Positions 1 to 10,304 of a stretch of 64,000 bases of DNA are shown here, piece after piece. The notes under the pieces were generated by a model that did not search any database, was not told where the DNA came from, and saw only the letters and a list, made by a program, of their open reading frames with translations. Source of the DNA: Roseateles chitinivorans (GTDB taxonomy: Bacteria > Pseudomonadota > Gammaproteobacteria > Burkholderiales > Burkholderiaceae_C); assembly GCF_002761755.1 (NCBI RefSeq), contig NZ_PEOG01000007.1, forward strand, positions 1 to 64,000, written 5' to 3'. Numbering within the stretch: the first letter of the stretch is position 1; every line of letters starts with the position of its first letter. Made by a program: the position numbers and the translations under genes.

Positions 1-182
1 GCCTTAGCGACGCACCCGCGCGCCCGCCGCCTCGAGCGGGCCGGCGTCCCCCTTTCGCCCCGCCTCGAATCGCAACCCGTGAAATCCTGGGGGCCGGTTC
101 GTGCCTGCTCGCCGGGCGGCCTCCCGCATTTGCGCGACACTCGGCCGCAAACAACGTGCGAGTCAGGAGAGGGCATGCGGTC

Positions 183-2012
183 ATGGGCCGATCGACGCTG
201 AGCATCCAGACGCGGCTGGTCGCCGCGCTGAGCCTGAGCGCGACGGTGCTGGTGGGCTTGATCGGCCTGTACTGGGTCGACCGCCACGAGCACGAACTCA
301 ACGAGGCGCTGACCGAGCGCCAGCAGCGCATGGCGCAGCTGGTGGCGCGCGGCTTCGCCGAGCCGGTCTGGAACCTGGACAGCGCCGCGCTGTCCGAGCT
401 GCTGGACGCGGTGATGGCCGATCCCGAGGTCCAGTCGATCACGCTGGCCGCCCCCGGTCTGGAGACGCTGCAGCGCGCGCGCGAGACGCCGGCGGTGCGG
501 CCGCTGACGCTGGAGTTCGAGCTGAGCCATCGCGCCGGCGCCCAGGGCGCGGCCGGGGCGCTCGGCCGCGCGACGCTGGTCTACACCCGCAGCTACATCG
601 ACCAGACGCTGGGCGAGACCCGCCGGCTGGTGGCCAGCCTGCTGGCCACGGTGCTGGTGGCGATCGCGCTGACCAGCTATGTGCTGGTGCGCCGCCTGGT
701 GGAGCGGCCGGTCTCGCGCCTGCGCGGCCTGGCCCAGCGGGTGGCCAGCGGCGAGCTCGGCGCCCAGATCCAGCCCCAGCATGCCGACGAGATCGGCGAC
801 CTGACCGACCAGCTCAATGCGATGAGCGCCAAGCTGCGCGACTTCGCCGAGGGCCTGCGCAGCAGCGAGCAGCGCTATCGCAGCCTCTTCGAGAACGCGG
901 CCGAGGGCATCTTCCAGGCGGACGCCCACGGGCGGCTGCTGCGCGTCAACAAGGCGCTGGCCCACATGCTGGGCCTGGGGCGGCCCGAGGACGCGCAGGG
1001 CGTCACGCTGCGGCGCGTGGTGCGCATCGAGCGCGACGAGTACCGGCGCCTGGCCCTCGCGCTGGAGCGCCATCGGCTGCTGCAGCAGGTGCCGCTGCTG
1101 GTGACCACGCGCGACGGGCGCGACCTGTGGGTCGAGCTCAGCCTGCACCTGGTGCTCGACGGCGCGCCGCGGATCGAGGGCCTGGTCAGCGACATCACGC
1201 TGCGCCGGCTGGCGGAGCAGGAGCTCACCCAGCATCGCGACCACCTCGAGGAACTGGTCACCGAACGCACCGTCGAGCTGTCGCAGGCCAAGCAGCGCGC
1301 CGAGGCGGCGAACCAGGCCAAGAGCCGCTTCCTGGCGACGATGAGCCATGAGTTCCGCACGCCGCTCAACGCCATCCTCGGCTTCGCGCAGCTGCTGCAG
1401 ATGGATGCCTCGCTCAACGAGGCGCAGCAGCAGCGCATCCGCCTGATGCGGGAGTCGGGCGAGCACCTGCTGGTGCTGATCACCGACCTGCTGGACGTGG
1501 CCAGCATCGAGGCCGGCAAGCTGACCTTGCAGCTCAGCCCGCTGGACCTTCGCGCGCTGCTCGAGATCTGCAGCGAGTCGATGCGGCCGCGCGCCGCCGA
1601 GAAGGGCCTGGCCTTCGACGTCCACCTCGACGCGCAGTTGCCGACGCGGGTGCGCGCGGACGGCCAGCGGCTGCGCCAGGTGCTGCTGAACCTGCTGTCC
1701 AACGCGGTCAAGTTCACCGACCACGGCCGGGTCGGGCTGTCGGTGGACGTGGTGGCGCAGGGCCCCAGCAGCCTGATGCTGCGCTTCACCGTCTCCGACA
1801 CCGGCATCGGCATGGCGCGCGCCCAGATGGACCGGCTCTTCCAGCCCTTCGAGCAGGTGGCGGACCAGTCGCGCCGCGCCGGCGGCACCGGCCTGGGCCT
1901 GGCGATCAGCCAGCAGCTCGTCCGCCTGATGGGCGGCGAGATCACCGTCGAGACCTCGCTGGACGAAGGCAGCCGCTTCAGCTTCGCGCTCGAACTGCCG
2001 TTGGCCTCCTGA
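183..2012 (+). CDS. PAS-domain sensor histidine kinase
   Basis: Inner-membrane sensor kinase of 609 residues. A first membrane helix (about 10-32) and a second (about 150-172) bracket a periplasmic segment of about 115 residues; then come HAMP (172-225), PAS (230-340), a short coiled coil, HisKA with the phospho-acceptor His389 in MSHEFRTPLN, and HATPase_c with the G1 box DTGIGM and G2 box GGTGLGLAI. There is no receiver domain, so it should phosphorylate a separate regulator, not seen downstream and possibly before the window edge. The ATG at 183 is chosen because AGGAGAGGG lies 9 bases upstream; an in-frame GTG at 156 is less well placed. The signal sensed cannot be told from sequence. Confidence 0.9.
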   Translation: MGRSTLSIQTRLVAALSLSATVLVGLIGLYWVDRHEHELNEALTERQQRMAQLVARGFAEPVWNLDSAALSELLDAVMADPEVQSITLAAPGLETLQRARETPAVRPLTLEFELSHRAGAQGAAGALGRATLVYTRSYIDQTLGETRRLVASLLATVLVAIALTSYVLVRRLVERPVSRLRGLAQRVASGELGAQIQPQHADEIGDLTDQLNAMSAKLRDFAEGLRSSEQRYRSLFENAAEGIFQADAHGRLLRVNKALAHMLGLGRPEDAQGVTLRRVVRIERDEYRRLALALERHRLLQQVPLLVTTRDGRDLWVELSLHLVLDGAPRIEGLVSDITLRRLAEQELTQHRDHLEELVTERTVELSQAKQRAEAANQAKSRFLATMSHEFRTPLNAILGFAQLLQMDASLNEAQQQRIRLMRESGEHLLVLITDLLDVASIEAGKLTLQLSPLDLRALLEICSESMRPRAAEKGLAFDVHLDAQLPTRVRADGQRLRQVLLNLLSNAVKFTDHGRVGLSVDVVAQGPSSLMLRFTVSDTGIGMARAQMDRLFQPFEQVADQSRRAGGTGLGLAISQQLVRLMGGEITVETSLDEGSRFSFALELPLAS

Positions 2013-2103
2013 CCTTGCCCGCCTGCTGACCCCCTCTCCCGCTGGGGGGAAGAGCAGGGGCGGGGGCCAGCGGCGGAAGCAGTCACCACCGCCCAGCACC
2101 CAT

Positions 2104-2131
2104 CGCCAAGCGCCAAGCGCCAAGCGCCAAG
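2104..2131. repeat. four tandem copies of a 7-bp unit
   Basis: The heptamer CGCCAAG is repeated four times without interruption, about 68 bases upstream of the AEC transporter start. Copy number of such a tract can change by slippage and alter promoter spacing; whether it does here is unknown. Confidence 0.85.
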
Positions 2132-2198
2132 CATCCGGCACCAAGCGCAGTGCGGGCCGCGCCCGCCGGGCTGGCCCGCTTCGGCATACTCCCCGGCC

Positions 2199-3185
2199 AT
2201 GACTGCCGTCCTGTTCTACAAGCTGCTGGCGATCTTCATCGCCGCGGGGATGGGCTGGTTCGTCGGACACATGCGCTGGCTGGGCAAGGCCGGTGGCGAG
2301 AACGACCCGGCCCGCATCCTCTCGAACATCGCGTTCTACCTGTTCGTCCCGGCGCTGATGTTCCGCACCACCGCCCGGGTGGAGTTCTCCGACCTGCCCT
2401 GGCTCACCGTCGCCGCGTTCTTCGCGCCGGTGGTGCTGATGCTGGTGGCCGTCTACCTCTACGAGCGCAAGCGCCATCCCGAAAGCCCCGCGGCCCCGGC
2501 GGTGCGCAGCATCACCGCCAGCTTCGGCAACACGCTGCAGGTGGGCGTGCCGCTGGTGGCCGGCGTCTTCGGCGAGAGCGGCCTGGCGGTGCACATCACC
2601 GTCGTCAGCCTGCATGCGCTGACGCTGCTCACCGTCGCCACCGTCCTGGTCGAGATGGACCTGGCGCGCCACACCGCCAGCGGCGCCAGCCTCCGGCGCA
2701 CCCTCCTCACGACGATCCGCAACACCGTCATCCACCCGGTGGTGCTGCCGGTGCTGTGCGGCTTCGCCTGGCACCTCACCGGCCTCCCGCTGCCCGCGGT
2801 GCTGGACGAGGTGCTGCAGATGCTGGGCAGCGCCGTGGTGCCGCTGTGCCTGGTGCTGATCGGCATGTCGCTGGCCTACTACGGCCTGCCGCGCGGCGCG
2901 ATCCGCTCGCTGCTGGGCCTGGCCGCGCTCAAGCTGCTGGTGCTGCCAGCGCTGGTGCTGGGCATCGCGCACTGGGGCTTCGGCCTGTCGGGCATGCCGC
3001 TCGCCGTGATCGTCATGATGGCCGCGCTGCCGCCCGGATCGAACGCGATGATGTTCGCCCAGCGCTATCGCACGCTGGAGGCCGAGGCCTCCGGCGCCAT
3101 CGTGCTGGGCACGCTGCTGTTCGCGGTCACCGCGCCGCTGTGGCTGGCGATCCCGGCCTGGCTGGACGGCTCGAGCGCGCCGTGA
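2199..3185 (+). CDS. AEC (auxin efflux carrier) family transporter
   Basis: 328-residue polytopic inner-membrane protein with about ten hydrophobic helices in two halves. It shows the AEC-family layout: an N-terminal helix bundle, then a pseudo-symmetric second bundle beginning near residue 165, with the conserved stretch PPGSNAMMFAQRY near residue 275. Bacterial members export or import organic acids such as malate, malonate or lactate; the substrate here is not predictable. It starts at an ATG shortly after the CGCCAAG tract and appears to be a single-gene unit. A second, weaker possibility is a generic permease, but the AEC assignment is firm at family level. Confidence 0.87.
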   Translation: MTAVLFYKLLAIFIAAGMGWFVGHMRWLGKAGGENDPARILSNIAFYLFVPALMFRTTARVEFSDLPWLTVAAFFAPVVLMLVAVYLYERKRHPESPAAPAVRSITASFGNTLQVGVPLVAGVFGESGLAVHITVVSLHALTLLTVATVLVEMDLARHTASGASLRRTLLTTIRNTVIHPVVLPVLCGFAWHLTGLPLPAVLDEVLQMLGSAVVPLCLVLIGMSLAYYGLPRGAIRSLLGLAALKLLVLPALVLGIAHWGFGLSGMPLAVIVMMAALPPGSNAMMFAQRYRTLEAEASGAIVLGTLLFAVTAPLWLAIPAWLDGSSAP

Positions 3186-3246
3186 CGAGCGGCGCCGCGG
3201 CCCGCGCGCGGCACCATCGCCGGTTCTTCCGATCGTTAGGAACCCC

Positions 3247-4164
3247 ATGACGGCATCGCCCTCCGACTCGACGAGCCCTTCCGCCCCGCGTTTCACCTTC
3301 GTCCGCGGCGACGAGATCGCGCCGGAGGCGCTGCATGCCGCCTTCACCGCGGCCTTCTCCGATTACCTGATCGGCCCGTTCCAGATCCCGCCGGCGCAGT
3401 GGCCGATGTTCCTCGCGCGCCAGGGGGTGGACCTGACGCTGTCGCGCGTGGCGCTCGACACGTCCGGCGCGCCGCTGGCCTTCGCCTTCGTCGCGCCACG
3501 GCCGCTCGCCGGGCGCTGGCGCCTGGCGACGATGGGCGCGCTGCCCGCCGCGCGCGGCACCGGCGCCGCGCCGGCCCTGCTGGACGACGTCATCGCCCGC
3601 GCCGCCGCAGCCGGGCTCCGCGCGGTGGAGCTGGAAGTCTTCGCGCAGAACGAGCGCGCGCGGCGGCTCTACGAGGGCCGCGGCTTCGCCATGCTGCACC
3701 GGCTGAACGGCTACGTCGCCGAGCCCGGCACGATCGCGACGCAGGCGCCGGCGGGCCGGACGGCGCCGCAGGCGGTCGAGATGCCGGTGGCGCTCGCCTG
3801 GCTGGAAGCCGCGGAGCGGCGCCTGCCCGACCTGCCGCTGCAGGTCACCGCGGCGACGCTGCGCCATGGCGTCGACTACCACGCGTGGCAGGTCGGGGCG
3901 TCCGCCGGGCCGGACGAACGGGGCGGCGACGCGGCCGCGCAGGTGGTCTTCAGCCTGCCCGACGAGACCGTCATGATCCACAGCCTGGTCGCCCCGCGCG
4001 ATGCCGACGCCCGCGCGCTGATCCAGGCGCTGGCCGCCGTCCATCCGCGGCGCCGGCTGCGGGTGCCGCAGCTGCAGCGGGACGACCTCGGCGGCGCGGC
4101 CCTGGCGGCGATGGGGGCCGTGGCGCAGCCGCTGCACCAGCAGTTGATGCTGCGCCCGCTTTGA
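3247..4164 (+). CDS. GNAT family N-acetyltransferase
   Basis: 305-residue cytoplasmic protein. The N-terminal 165 residues carry a GNAT fold: acetyl-CoA loop motif A around GALPAARGTGAAPALLD (residues about 98-114) and motif B around NERARRLYEGRGF (about 136-148). The remaining 140 residues are an extra C-terminal domain that I do not recognise and that is longer than a usual GNAT. The start ATG follows the AEC gene by 61 bases, so the two may be cotranscribed. The acceptor substrate is unknown. Confidence 0.82.
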   Translation: MTASPSDSTSPSAPRFTFVRGDEIAPEALHAAFTAAFSDYLIGPFQIPPAQWPMFLARQGVDLTLSRVALDTSGAPLAFAFVAPRPLAGRWRLATMGALPAARGTGAAPALLDDVIARAAAAGLRAVELEVFAQNERARRLYEGRGFAMLHRLNGYVAEPGTIATQAPAGRTAPQAVEMPVALAWLEAAERRLPDLPLQVTAATLRHGVDYHAWQVGASAGPDERGGDAAAQVVFSLPDETVMIHSLVAPRDADARALIQALAAVHPRRRLRVPQLQRDDLGGAALAAMGAVAQPLHQQLMLRPL

Positions 4165-4302
4165 CGCCGCCTTGACGCCCGCCGGTCGTGGGGCACGGCA
4201 GCATCGCGCCCAAGCTCGATCTTCCGGAGTTCCGGCACTTGTGAGGGCCGCCCGCTTTGGATAGCGTGCCCCCGCACCAACCTTGAAGGGAAGCGTCCCA
4301 CC

Positions 4303-7182
4303 ATGCGATTCATGCCCGCGGCGCCCGCCGCCATCACCCTGGCCGTCCTGACCGCGCTCGGCGGCCTCCACCCGGCCGTCGCCGCGCCGGCGGCCGCTGG
4401 CACCAGCGCCGTCTCCACCGTCGGCGGCACGCTCAACGTGAAGCTGGAGAAGGTGAAGCTGCCCAACGGCTTCGAGGTGATCCTGGTCGAGGACCACCGC
4501 CTGCCGCTGGTGGCCTTCAACCTGTGGGTGCATGCGGGTCCCCGCAACGAGGCCAAGGGCCAGACCGGCTTCGCCCACCTGTTCGAGCACCTGATGTTCG
4601 CCGGCACCCGGCACATCCCGCGCGGCCAGGCCGACAAGATCATCGACGCCGCCGGCGGCACGGATTCCAACGGCTCGACCGACTTCGACCGCACGAACTA
4701 CTTCTTCACGTTGCCGTCCAACCAGCTCGAACTGGGCCTTTGGCTGAAGTCGGACATGCTGGGCTACATGATCGACGAGGTCGATTCGGTGGCGCTGGCC
4801 AACCAGCAGGACGTGGTCCGCAACGAGCGCCGCCAGTCGGTCGAGAACCGTCCCTACGGCATCGTCGAGGAAGCGCTGTACCAGGCGCTGTTCCCCGAGG
4901 GTCATCCGTACCGCGCCACCGTGATCGGCTCGCATGCGGACATCCAGTCGATCAAGCTGGACGACGTGAAGGCCTTCGCCCGCAGCTATTACCGGCCCAA
5001 CAACGCCACCCTGGTGCTGGCCGGCGATTTCGACCCGGCGCAGGCCAGGCGGCTGGTGGAGAAGTACTTCGGTCCGCTCAAGGCCGGCGACCCGGTGCCG
5101 CCGGTCAACGTCGCGCAGCCGCAGCTGACCGAGGAGAAGCGCATCGAGGTGACCGATCGCGTCGAGCTCTCGCGCCTGGACATCGCCTGGCACACGCCGG
5201 CCGTGTTCCGGCCCGGCGACGCGGAGCTGGACATCGCCTCGCACGTGCTGGGCGGCGGCAAGTCCAGCCGCCTCTACAAGACGCTGGTCTACGACAAGCA
5301 GCTGGCGCAGTCGGTGCAGGTGCAGCAGTACTCGCTGTCGCTGGGCTCGGTGTTCTCGATCGAGGTGGTGGCGCGGCCGGGCAAGTCGCTGGACGAGATC
5401 CAGAAGATCGTCGACGACGCCGTCGCCGAGCTGGCCACCAATCCGCCCACGCCCGAGGAGATGGCCCGCGCCCGCGCCGCGATCGAGACCGCCACGCTGT
5501 CGCGGCTGGAGAAGGTCCAGGCCCTGGCCGACCAGATCAACTACTACAACCAGCAGGCCGGCGACCCGAACTACATCGGCAAGGACCTGGCCCGCTACCA
5601 GGCGATCACGCCGGCCCAGGTCCGCGACGTGGTGGCGCAGCAGCTGAGGAAGAACGCCCGCGTCGTCGTGCGGGCGACGCCCGGCGAGCAGAAGCTCGCG
5701 CCGGAGGTGCCGACGCCGCCGGCCCCCACGAAGGCCGCCCAGGGCGAGCGCGAATCGATGAACCCCGACGTCGCCTGGCGCCGGACACCGCCCAAGGGCG
5801 GCAAGGCCAAGGCGCCGGTGCTGCCCGAGGGCCGGCGCCTGACGCTGGCCAACGGCCTGACGCTGATCCACATTCCCAACCCGGGACTGCCGCTGGTGAG
5901 CGCCACGCTGGTGGTGCGCGCCGGCCAGACCGCCAATCCGGCGGACCGGCCGGGCCTGTCGAGCTTCACCGCCGGCATGCTGCAGCAGGGCACGCAGACG
6001 CGCACCGCGCAGCAGATCGCCGACGAGGCCGCCGCGCTGGGCGCCGCAATCAGCAGCGGCGCGGGCCGCGACGAGGCCCGCATCGAGGCCAGCAGCCTCA
6101 AGCGCAACTTTCCGCAGACGCTGGCGCTGATGGCGGATGTCGCGCTGCATCCCGCCTTCGATGCGGGCGAGATCGCGCGCATGCAGAACCAGCGCCTGGC
6201 CGCGCTGCAGCAGCAGCGCGAGCAGCCGCCGGCCGTGGCCGCGATCGTCGCCAACCGGGTCGTCTATGGCGAGGACCATCCGCTGGCCAAGGCCTCGCTG
6301 GGCGACGAGGCGGCGATCAAGGCCACCGATGCCGCCGCGCTGCGCCAGTTCTGGTCCACCCACTACCGGCCCGACCAGGCCGCGCTGGTGGTGGCCGGCG
6401 ACATCTCGGCCGACGAGCTCAAGGCGCTGGCCGAGCGCCTGTTCGGCGGCTGGGCGCGTCCCGCGACCGCGGCGGCGACGGTGAACACCGCCGCACCCAA
6501 GCCGGCCGCGGCGCGTGTCGTGCTGGTCGACAAGCCGGGCGCGCCGCAGACCGCGCTGAGCGTCGTCGCCCCGGGCCCGAAGGCCGGCACGCCCGACGCC
6601 GAGGACATCAAGGTCATGAACGCCGCGATGGGCGGCCTCTTCACCTCGCGGATCAACACGCAGCTGCGCGAGGTCAAGGGCTACACCTACGGCATCTACT
6701 CGGCCTACACGATGAACCGCGACAGCGGGCTGTTCGGCATCCGCGGCAGCGTCCGCACCGACGTGACCGGTCCGGCGTTGACCGACATGTTCAAGGAGAT
6801 CGACGGCATGCGCGCCAAGCCGATGGGCGCCGAGGAACTGAACCGGGTGCGCAACGCCCAGCTGCTGGCGCTGCCCGGCCTGTTCGACACCAATCGCGTC
6901 GTGGCCTCGAGCTACGCCAGCGAGTGGGCGGTCGGCATGCCGGCGGACAGCATCACCGCGCTGCCGCGCAAGTTCGCCGCGGTGACCGCCAACAGCGCCT
7001 ACAAGGCGACGAAGACCTACGTCGATCCGGCCGCGCTGATCGTCGTGGCCGTCGGCGACAAGGCGAAGGTGCTGCCGCAGCTGGAGGCCCTGGGCCGCAA
7101 GCCGCTGGAGATCCGCGATCCGCAGGGGGTGCCGGTCGGCGTGACCGCGCCGTCGATGCCGGCCTCGGCCGCGACGCCCTAA
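4303..7182 (+). CDS. M16 family zinc metallopeptidase, two fused units
   Basis: 959-residue protein with an N-terminal signal peptide (hydrophobic to about residue 27, Ala-rich cleavage region), so periplasmic. The first M16 unit has the inverted zinc motif HLFEH (His92, Glu95, His96) with the distal ligand Glu175 in VVRNERR. The second unit, from about residue 510, keeps the fold but lacks HxxEH, as expected for the inactive half of pitrilysin/PqqL-type enzymes. Members degrade peptides in a closed chamber formed by both halves. It stands alone between the GNAT gene and proA, with 138 bases of upstream DNA. Specific substrate unknown. Confidence 0.92.
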   Translation: MRFMPAAPAAITLAVLTALGGLHPAVAAPAAAGTSAVSTVGGTLNVKLEKVKLPNGFEVILVEDHRLPLVAFNLWVHAGPRNEAKGQTGFAHLFEHLMFAGTRHIPRGQADKIIDAAGGTDSNGSTDFDRTNYFFTLPSNQLELGLWLKSDMLGYMIDEVDSVALANQQDVVRNERRQSVENRPYGIVEEALYQALFPEGHPYRATVIGSHADIQSIKLDDVKAFARSYYRPNNATLVLAGDFDPAQARRLVEKYFGPLKAGDPVPPVNVAQPQLTEEKRIEVTDRVELSRLDIAWHTPAVFRPGDAELDIASHVLGGGKSSRLYKTLVYDKQLAQSVQVQQYSLSLGSVFSIEVVARPGKSLDEIQKIVDDAVAELATNPPTPEEMARARAAIETATLSRLEKVQALADQINYYNQQAGDPNYIGKDLARYQAITPAQVRDVVAQQLRKNARVVVRATPGEQKLAPEVPTPPAPTKAAQGERESMNPDVAWRRTPPKGGKAKAPVLPEGRRLTLANGLTLIHIPNPGLPLVSATLVVRAGQTANPADRPGLSSFTAGMLQQGTQTRTAQQIADEAAALGAAISSGAGRDEARIEASSLKRNFPQTLALMADVALHPAFDAGEIARMQNQRLAALQQQREQPPAVAAIVANRVVYGEDHPLAKASLGDEAAIKATDAAALRQFWSTHYRPDQAALVVAGDISADELKALAERLFGGWARPATAAATVNTAAPKPAAARVVLVDKPGAPQTALSVVAPGPKAGTPDAEDIKVMNAAMGGLFTSRINTQLREVKGYTYGIYSAYTMNRDSGLFGIRGSVRTDVTGPALTDMFKEIDGMRAKPMGAEELNRVRNAQLLALPGLFDTNRVVASSYASEWAVGMPADSITALPRKFAAVTANSAYKATKTYVDPAALIVVAVGDKAKVLPQLEALGRKPLEIRDPQGVPVGVTAPSMPASAATP

Positions 7183-7305
7183 GGCGCGGGCCTCGACGCC
7201 TTCCTCCCCCTCTCCCGCTGCGGCCCCGCGCGAAGGCTTGGCTTTCGGCTTGCGATGGCCCCTGGGAGACGGGGTCGGCGAGGCATCGGTCAGAATCGAC
7301 GCCCT

Positions 7306-8580
7306 ATGACCGACCTCAACGCCTACATGACCGGCGTCGGCGAGGCGGCCCGCGGGGCCGCGACGCTGATGGCCGCCGCTCCGACCGCCGCGAAGAACGC
7401 CGCGCTGCTGGCGCTGGCCCGCCGCCTGCGCGAGACCGGCCCGGCCCTGGCCGCCGCGAACGAGCGCGATCTGGCCGCCGCGGTCGGGGCCGGCCTGGAA
7501 GCACCGATGGTCGACCGGCTGCGGCTGACGCCCAAGGTGCTGGCCACCGTCGCCGAGGGCTGCGAGCAGATCGCCGCGATGCCCGATCCGATCGGCGAGA
7601 TCACCGGCGTGAAGCGCCGCCCGACCGGCATCAGCGTCGGCCAGATGCGGGTGCCGCTGGGCGTGTTCGGCATGATCTACGAGAGCCGTCCGAACGTGAC
7701 CATCGAGGCCGCCTCGCTGGCGATCAAGAGCGGCAACGCCTGCATCCTGCGCGGCGGCTCCGAGGCGCTGCACAGCAACCTGGCGCTGGCGGCGCTGGTG
7801 GCCGACAGCCTCGAGGAGGCCGGGCTGCCGCGCGAGGCGGTGCAGCTGATCAACACCACCGACCGCGCCGCGGTCGGGCTGCTGATCGCGATGCCGGCCT
7901 TCGTCGACGTGATCATTCCGCGCGGCGGCAAAGGCCTGATCGAGCGCATCAGCCGCGAGGCCCGGGTGCCGGTGATCAAGCATCTGGACGGCAACTGCCA
8001 CAGCTATGTGGACGCGGAGGTCGACCTCGACCTGGCGGTGACCGTCGTCGACAACGCCAAGACGCAGAAGTACAGCCCGTGCAACGCGACCGAGTCGCTG
8101 CTGGTCCATGCGAAGCAGGCGGCGGACTTCCTGCCCCGCATCGGCATGGTCTTCGCCGCCAAGGGCGTCGAGATGCGGGGCTGCGAGCGCGCGCTGGCAC
8201 TGCTGGAAGCGGTGCCGCGCGATCTGCTCAAGCCGGCGACGCCCGAGGACTGGGACACGGAATACCTGGCGCCGATCATCAGCATCAAGATCGTCGATTC
8301 GCTCGACGAGGCCATCGCGCACATCAACCGCCATGGCTCGCATCACACCGATGCGATCCTCACCACCAACCACGTCAGCGCGATGCGCTTCCTGCGCGAG
8401 GTCGATTCGGCCAGCGTGATGGTCAACGCCAGCACCCGCTTCGCCGACGGCTTCGAATACGGCCTGGGCGCGGAGATCGGCATCTCCACCGACAAGTTCC
8501 ACGCCCGCGGCCCGGTGGGGCTGGAAGGGCTGACCTCGATGAAGTGGGTGGTGCTGGGGCAGGGCGAGATCCGGTCCTGA
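7306..8580 (+). CDS. proA: glutamate-5-semialdehyde dehydrogenase (gamma-glutamyl phosphate reductase)
   Basis: Catalyses the second step of proline synthesis, NADPH-dependent reduction of gamma-glutamyl phosphate to glutamate semialdehyde. The 424-residue length and aldehyde-dehydrogenase-like fold are typical. Landmarks include [21 protein letters not shown], the catalytic cysteine in [14 protein letters not shown], and the C-terminal [28 protein letters not shown] signature. The ATG at 7306 is preferred over an in-frame start at 7255, which would add a non-conserved basic extension. The partner kinase proB is not in the window. The gene is separate from holA, beside which it often lies in related genomes. 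Confidence 0.96.
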   Translation: MTDLNAYMTGVGEAARGAATLMAAAPTAAKNAALLALARRLRETGPALAAANERDLAAAVGAGLEAPMVDRLRLTPKVLATVAEGCEQIAAMPDPIGEITGVKRRPTGISVGQMRVPLGVFGMIYESRPNVTIEAASLAIKSGNACILRGGSEALHSNLALAALVADSLEEAGLPREAVQLINTTDRAAVGLLIAMPAFVDVIIPRGGKGLIERISREARVPVIKHLDGNCHSYVDAEVDLDLAVTVVDNAKTQKYSPCNATESLLVHAKQAADFLPRIGMVFAAKGVEMRGCERALALLEAVPRDLLKPATPEDWDTEYLAPIISIKIVDSLDEAIAHINRHGSHHTDAILTTNHVSAMRFLREVDSASVMVNASTRFADGFEYGLGAEIGISTDKFHARGPVGLEGLTSMKWVVLGQGEIRS

Positions 8581-8605
8581 TCCCGCCCGCTCCGCGCCCC
8601 GACGC

Positions 8606-10219
8606 TCAGCGCATGCCCGAGACGCGCGCGTCCTTGGGCACGCTGATCCGGTAGACCGCCTGGAAGGTCTGCGCCGCGCCCGGTGCCAGCGGCAGCTCCC
8701 ACAGCTGGATGCCGGGCTGCTCGCGCCAGTTGGCCTCGCTCACCGGCGGCGTGAAGCGGGTCTCGACGCGGATGTCCTCGTGCTGCGACACCGGCGCCGC
8801 TTCCAGCACCTGCAGCGTCACTGGACGCTTGCCCAGGTTCTCCACCAGCCACTGGCGCGTCAGCTGCTGCTCGCGCCGCGCGCCGATGAAGCCGGCGTCG
8901 GCGCCCTCGCGCTTCTCCGGATCGACCCGCACGCGCAGCCGCTCGTCCCGGCCGAAGGGCAGGGACAGCGTCTTGCCACTGCCCAGGCTCAGCATCGATT
9001 CGCCCACCAGCGTGCCATCACGGAACAGCTGCACCGGCCCCCGCGGCCACGCCCCGTCGGGCCGCGCGATCTCCGCCAGCAGATAGGCCGCGGCCTCGAT
9101 CTGGGGCTGGACCCGCGACAGCTGCTTCGCACCGACCGTCTGGCTGCCCAGGCTCACCGTGGTGCCCTGCCCGTTGCCCCGCAAGCTGACGCGCTGCGGC
9201 AGCTCGTACTCGGTGGCGAAGTCGCCCTCGAAGACGCTGGCATCGAAACGCACCGCGCTGCCGGACACCGCGATGCGCTCCAGCATCGGCGCCGGCGCCC
9301 GCGGCGGCGCGGCCGGCGCGGCCGCTATGGGAAAGGCGGTCCTGGCCTCGGCCTGCACCGGGGGCAGCAAGGCCAGGGTCCACGGCGCCAGGCCGATGGA
9401 CGCGACGCGCTGACGCGGCTGGGCCGTCGACAGCCGCAACCGCACCTGCGTCCAGTCCTCGCCGCTGTTCTGCGCGATCTGGGCGACGCGATCGAGCTGC
9501 AGCGTGCCGGCCGCCGTGTCCAGTCGGGCCCGGTACTGCGGGGTCCAGCCGCTGTCGGGGACGCGATAGCGCAGCTGCAATTCGCCCGCCTGCGGCGCGG
9601 ACAGCCGGACCCGAAGCACCGAGACCTGGCCTCCTTCGGGCTGGGCCAGTTCGGCCTTGGCGGCGCCCAGCTGGGCCTCGACCTCGGCCATCTTCAGCTT
9701 GAGCGCCTGCTGCCGGGTCAACAGGTCCTGCGCATTGCGCCGCAGCGAGTCCAGCGTGGCGGCCAGGGCCGGCCCGCCCTTGGCGCCGGTGTCCGACAGA
9801 CCCTTGAGGTAGCCCAGCGACAGCTCGACGCCGCCCTGCTCCGCCTCCAGCAGGTTGCGCTGCGCCTCGAGCTCGCGCACCCGGGGGTCGACCGGGCGGC
9901 ATTCGGGCAGCTGGGCGCGGGGCACCGTCTCGATCTGCAGCTCTCCCAGCGCGATGTGGGCGGGCGCCTGCAGCTGCACCGACTCGCGCTCCAGCGACGC
10001 CGGCAGGCAGGCGAGCCGAAGCTGCGTCGCACCGGCCGCCACGGTCAGCGTGCGATCGACCTGCGCGCCGCCCGGATACAGCAGCACCTGGCTGATCGTC
10101 GAGGCGTCGGCCGCCCGCGCGGCGCCAGCAGCCCCGCTCGCGGCGAGGACCGCCAGCGCGGGCAGTGAAAGAAGCCGGCGCGCCAGCCGGGGAGCGCGCG
10201 GAGTGAACCGTCGTTGCAT
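8606..10219 (-). CDS. secreted DUF4139 domain protein (MuiA-like)
   Basis: 537-residue exported protein on the minus strand. The start ATG (10217-10219) is fixed by a strong GGAGGAAAGG ribosome site at 10222-10231. A signal peptide (basic n-region, Leu/Ala core, AARAAD cleavage region) is followed by a short N-terminal domain, a coiled-coil stretch (about 110-180, Leu/Glu/Gln-rich) and the C-terminal DUF4139 beta-rich domain (about 200-535). The family is annotated from the mucoidy inhibitor A protein, but the biochemical role is not established. The gene is divergent from queC, with 85 bases between the starts. Confidence 0.85.
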   Translation of the reverse strand: MQRRFTPRAPRLARRLLSLPALAVLAASGAAGAARAADASTISQVLLYPGGAQVDRTLTVAAGATQLRLACLPASLERESVQLQAPAHIALGELQIETVPRAQLPECRPVDPRVRELEAQRNLLEAEQGGVELSLGYLKGLSDTGAKGGPALAATLDSLRRNAQDLLTRQQALKLKMAEVEAQLGAAKAELAQPEGGQVSVLRVRLSAPQAGELQLRYRVPDSGWTPQYRARLDTAAGTLQLDRVAQIAQNSGEDWTQVRLRLSTAQPRQRVASIGLAPWTLALLPPVQAEARTAFPIAAAPAAPPRAPAPMLERIAVSGSAVRFDASVFEGDFATEYELPQRVSLRGNGQGTTVSLGSQTVGAKQLSRVQPQIEAAAYLLAEIARPDGAWPRGPVQLFRDGTLVGESMLSLGSGKTLSLPFGRDERLRVRVDPEKREGADAGFIGARREQQLTRQWLVENLGKRPVTLQVLEAAPVSQHEDIRVETRFTPPVSEANWREQPGIQLWELPLAPGAAQTFQAVYRISVPKDARVSGMR

Positions 10220-10304
10220 TGCCTTTCCTCCTTGGGCCGGCCACGCTATCACGGTGCTGGCACACTTCCGGCCTGCCGTTTTCCTTGTCAACCGCTGGTC
10301 CGCC

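Noticed and set aside
1..182. Start of the window as the tail of a gene
   Set aside because: Stop codons in the frames tested and no recognisable protein; left unannotated.
2104..2131. Short tandem repeat as a CRISPR start
   Set aside because: Units are 7 bp without spacers; CRISPR needs longer repeats with unique spacers.
3127..8502. A 1791-codon open frame on the minus strand
   Set aside because: It lies opposite the GNAT, M16 peptidase and proA genes; its translation is Arg/Gly/His-rich and low-complexity, as expected for a shadow frame in GC-rich DNA.
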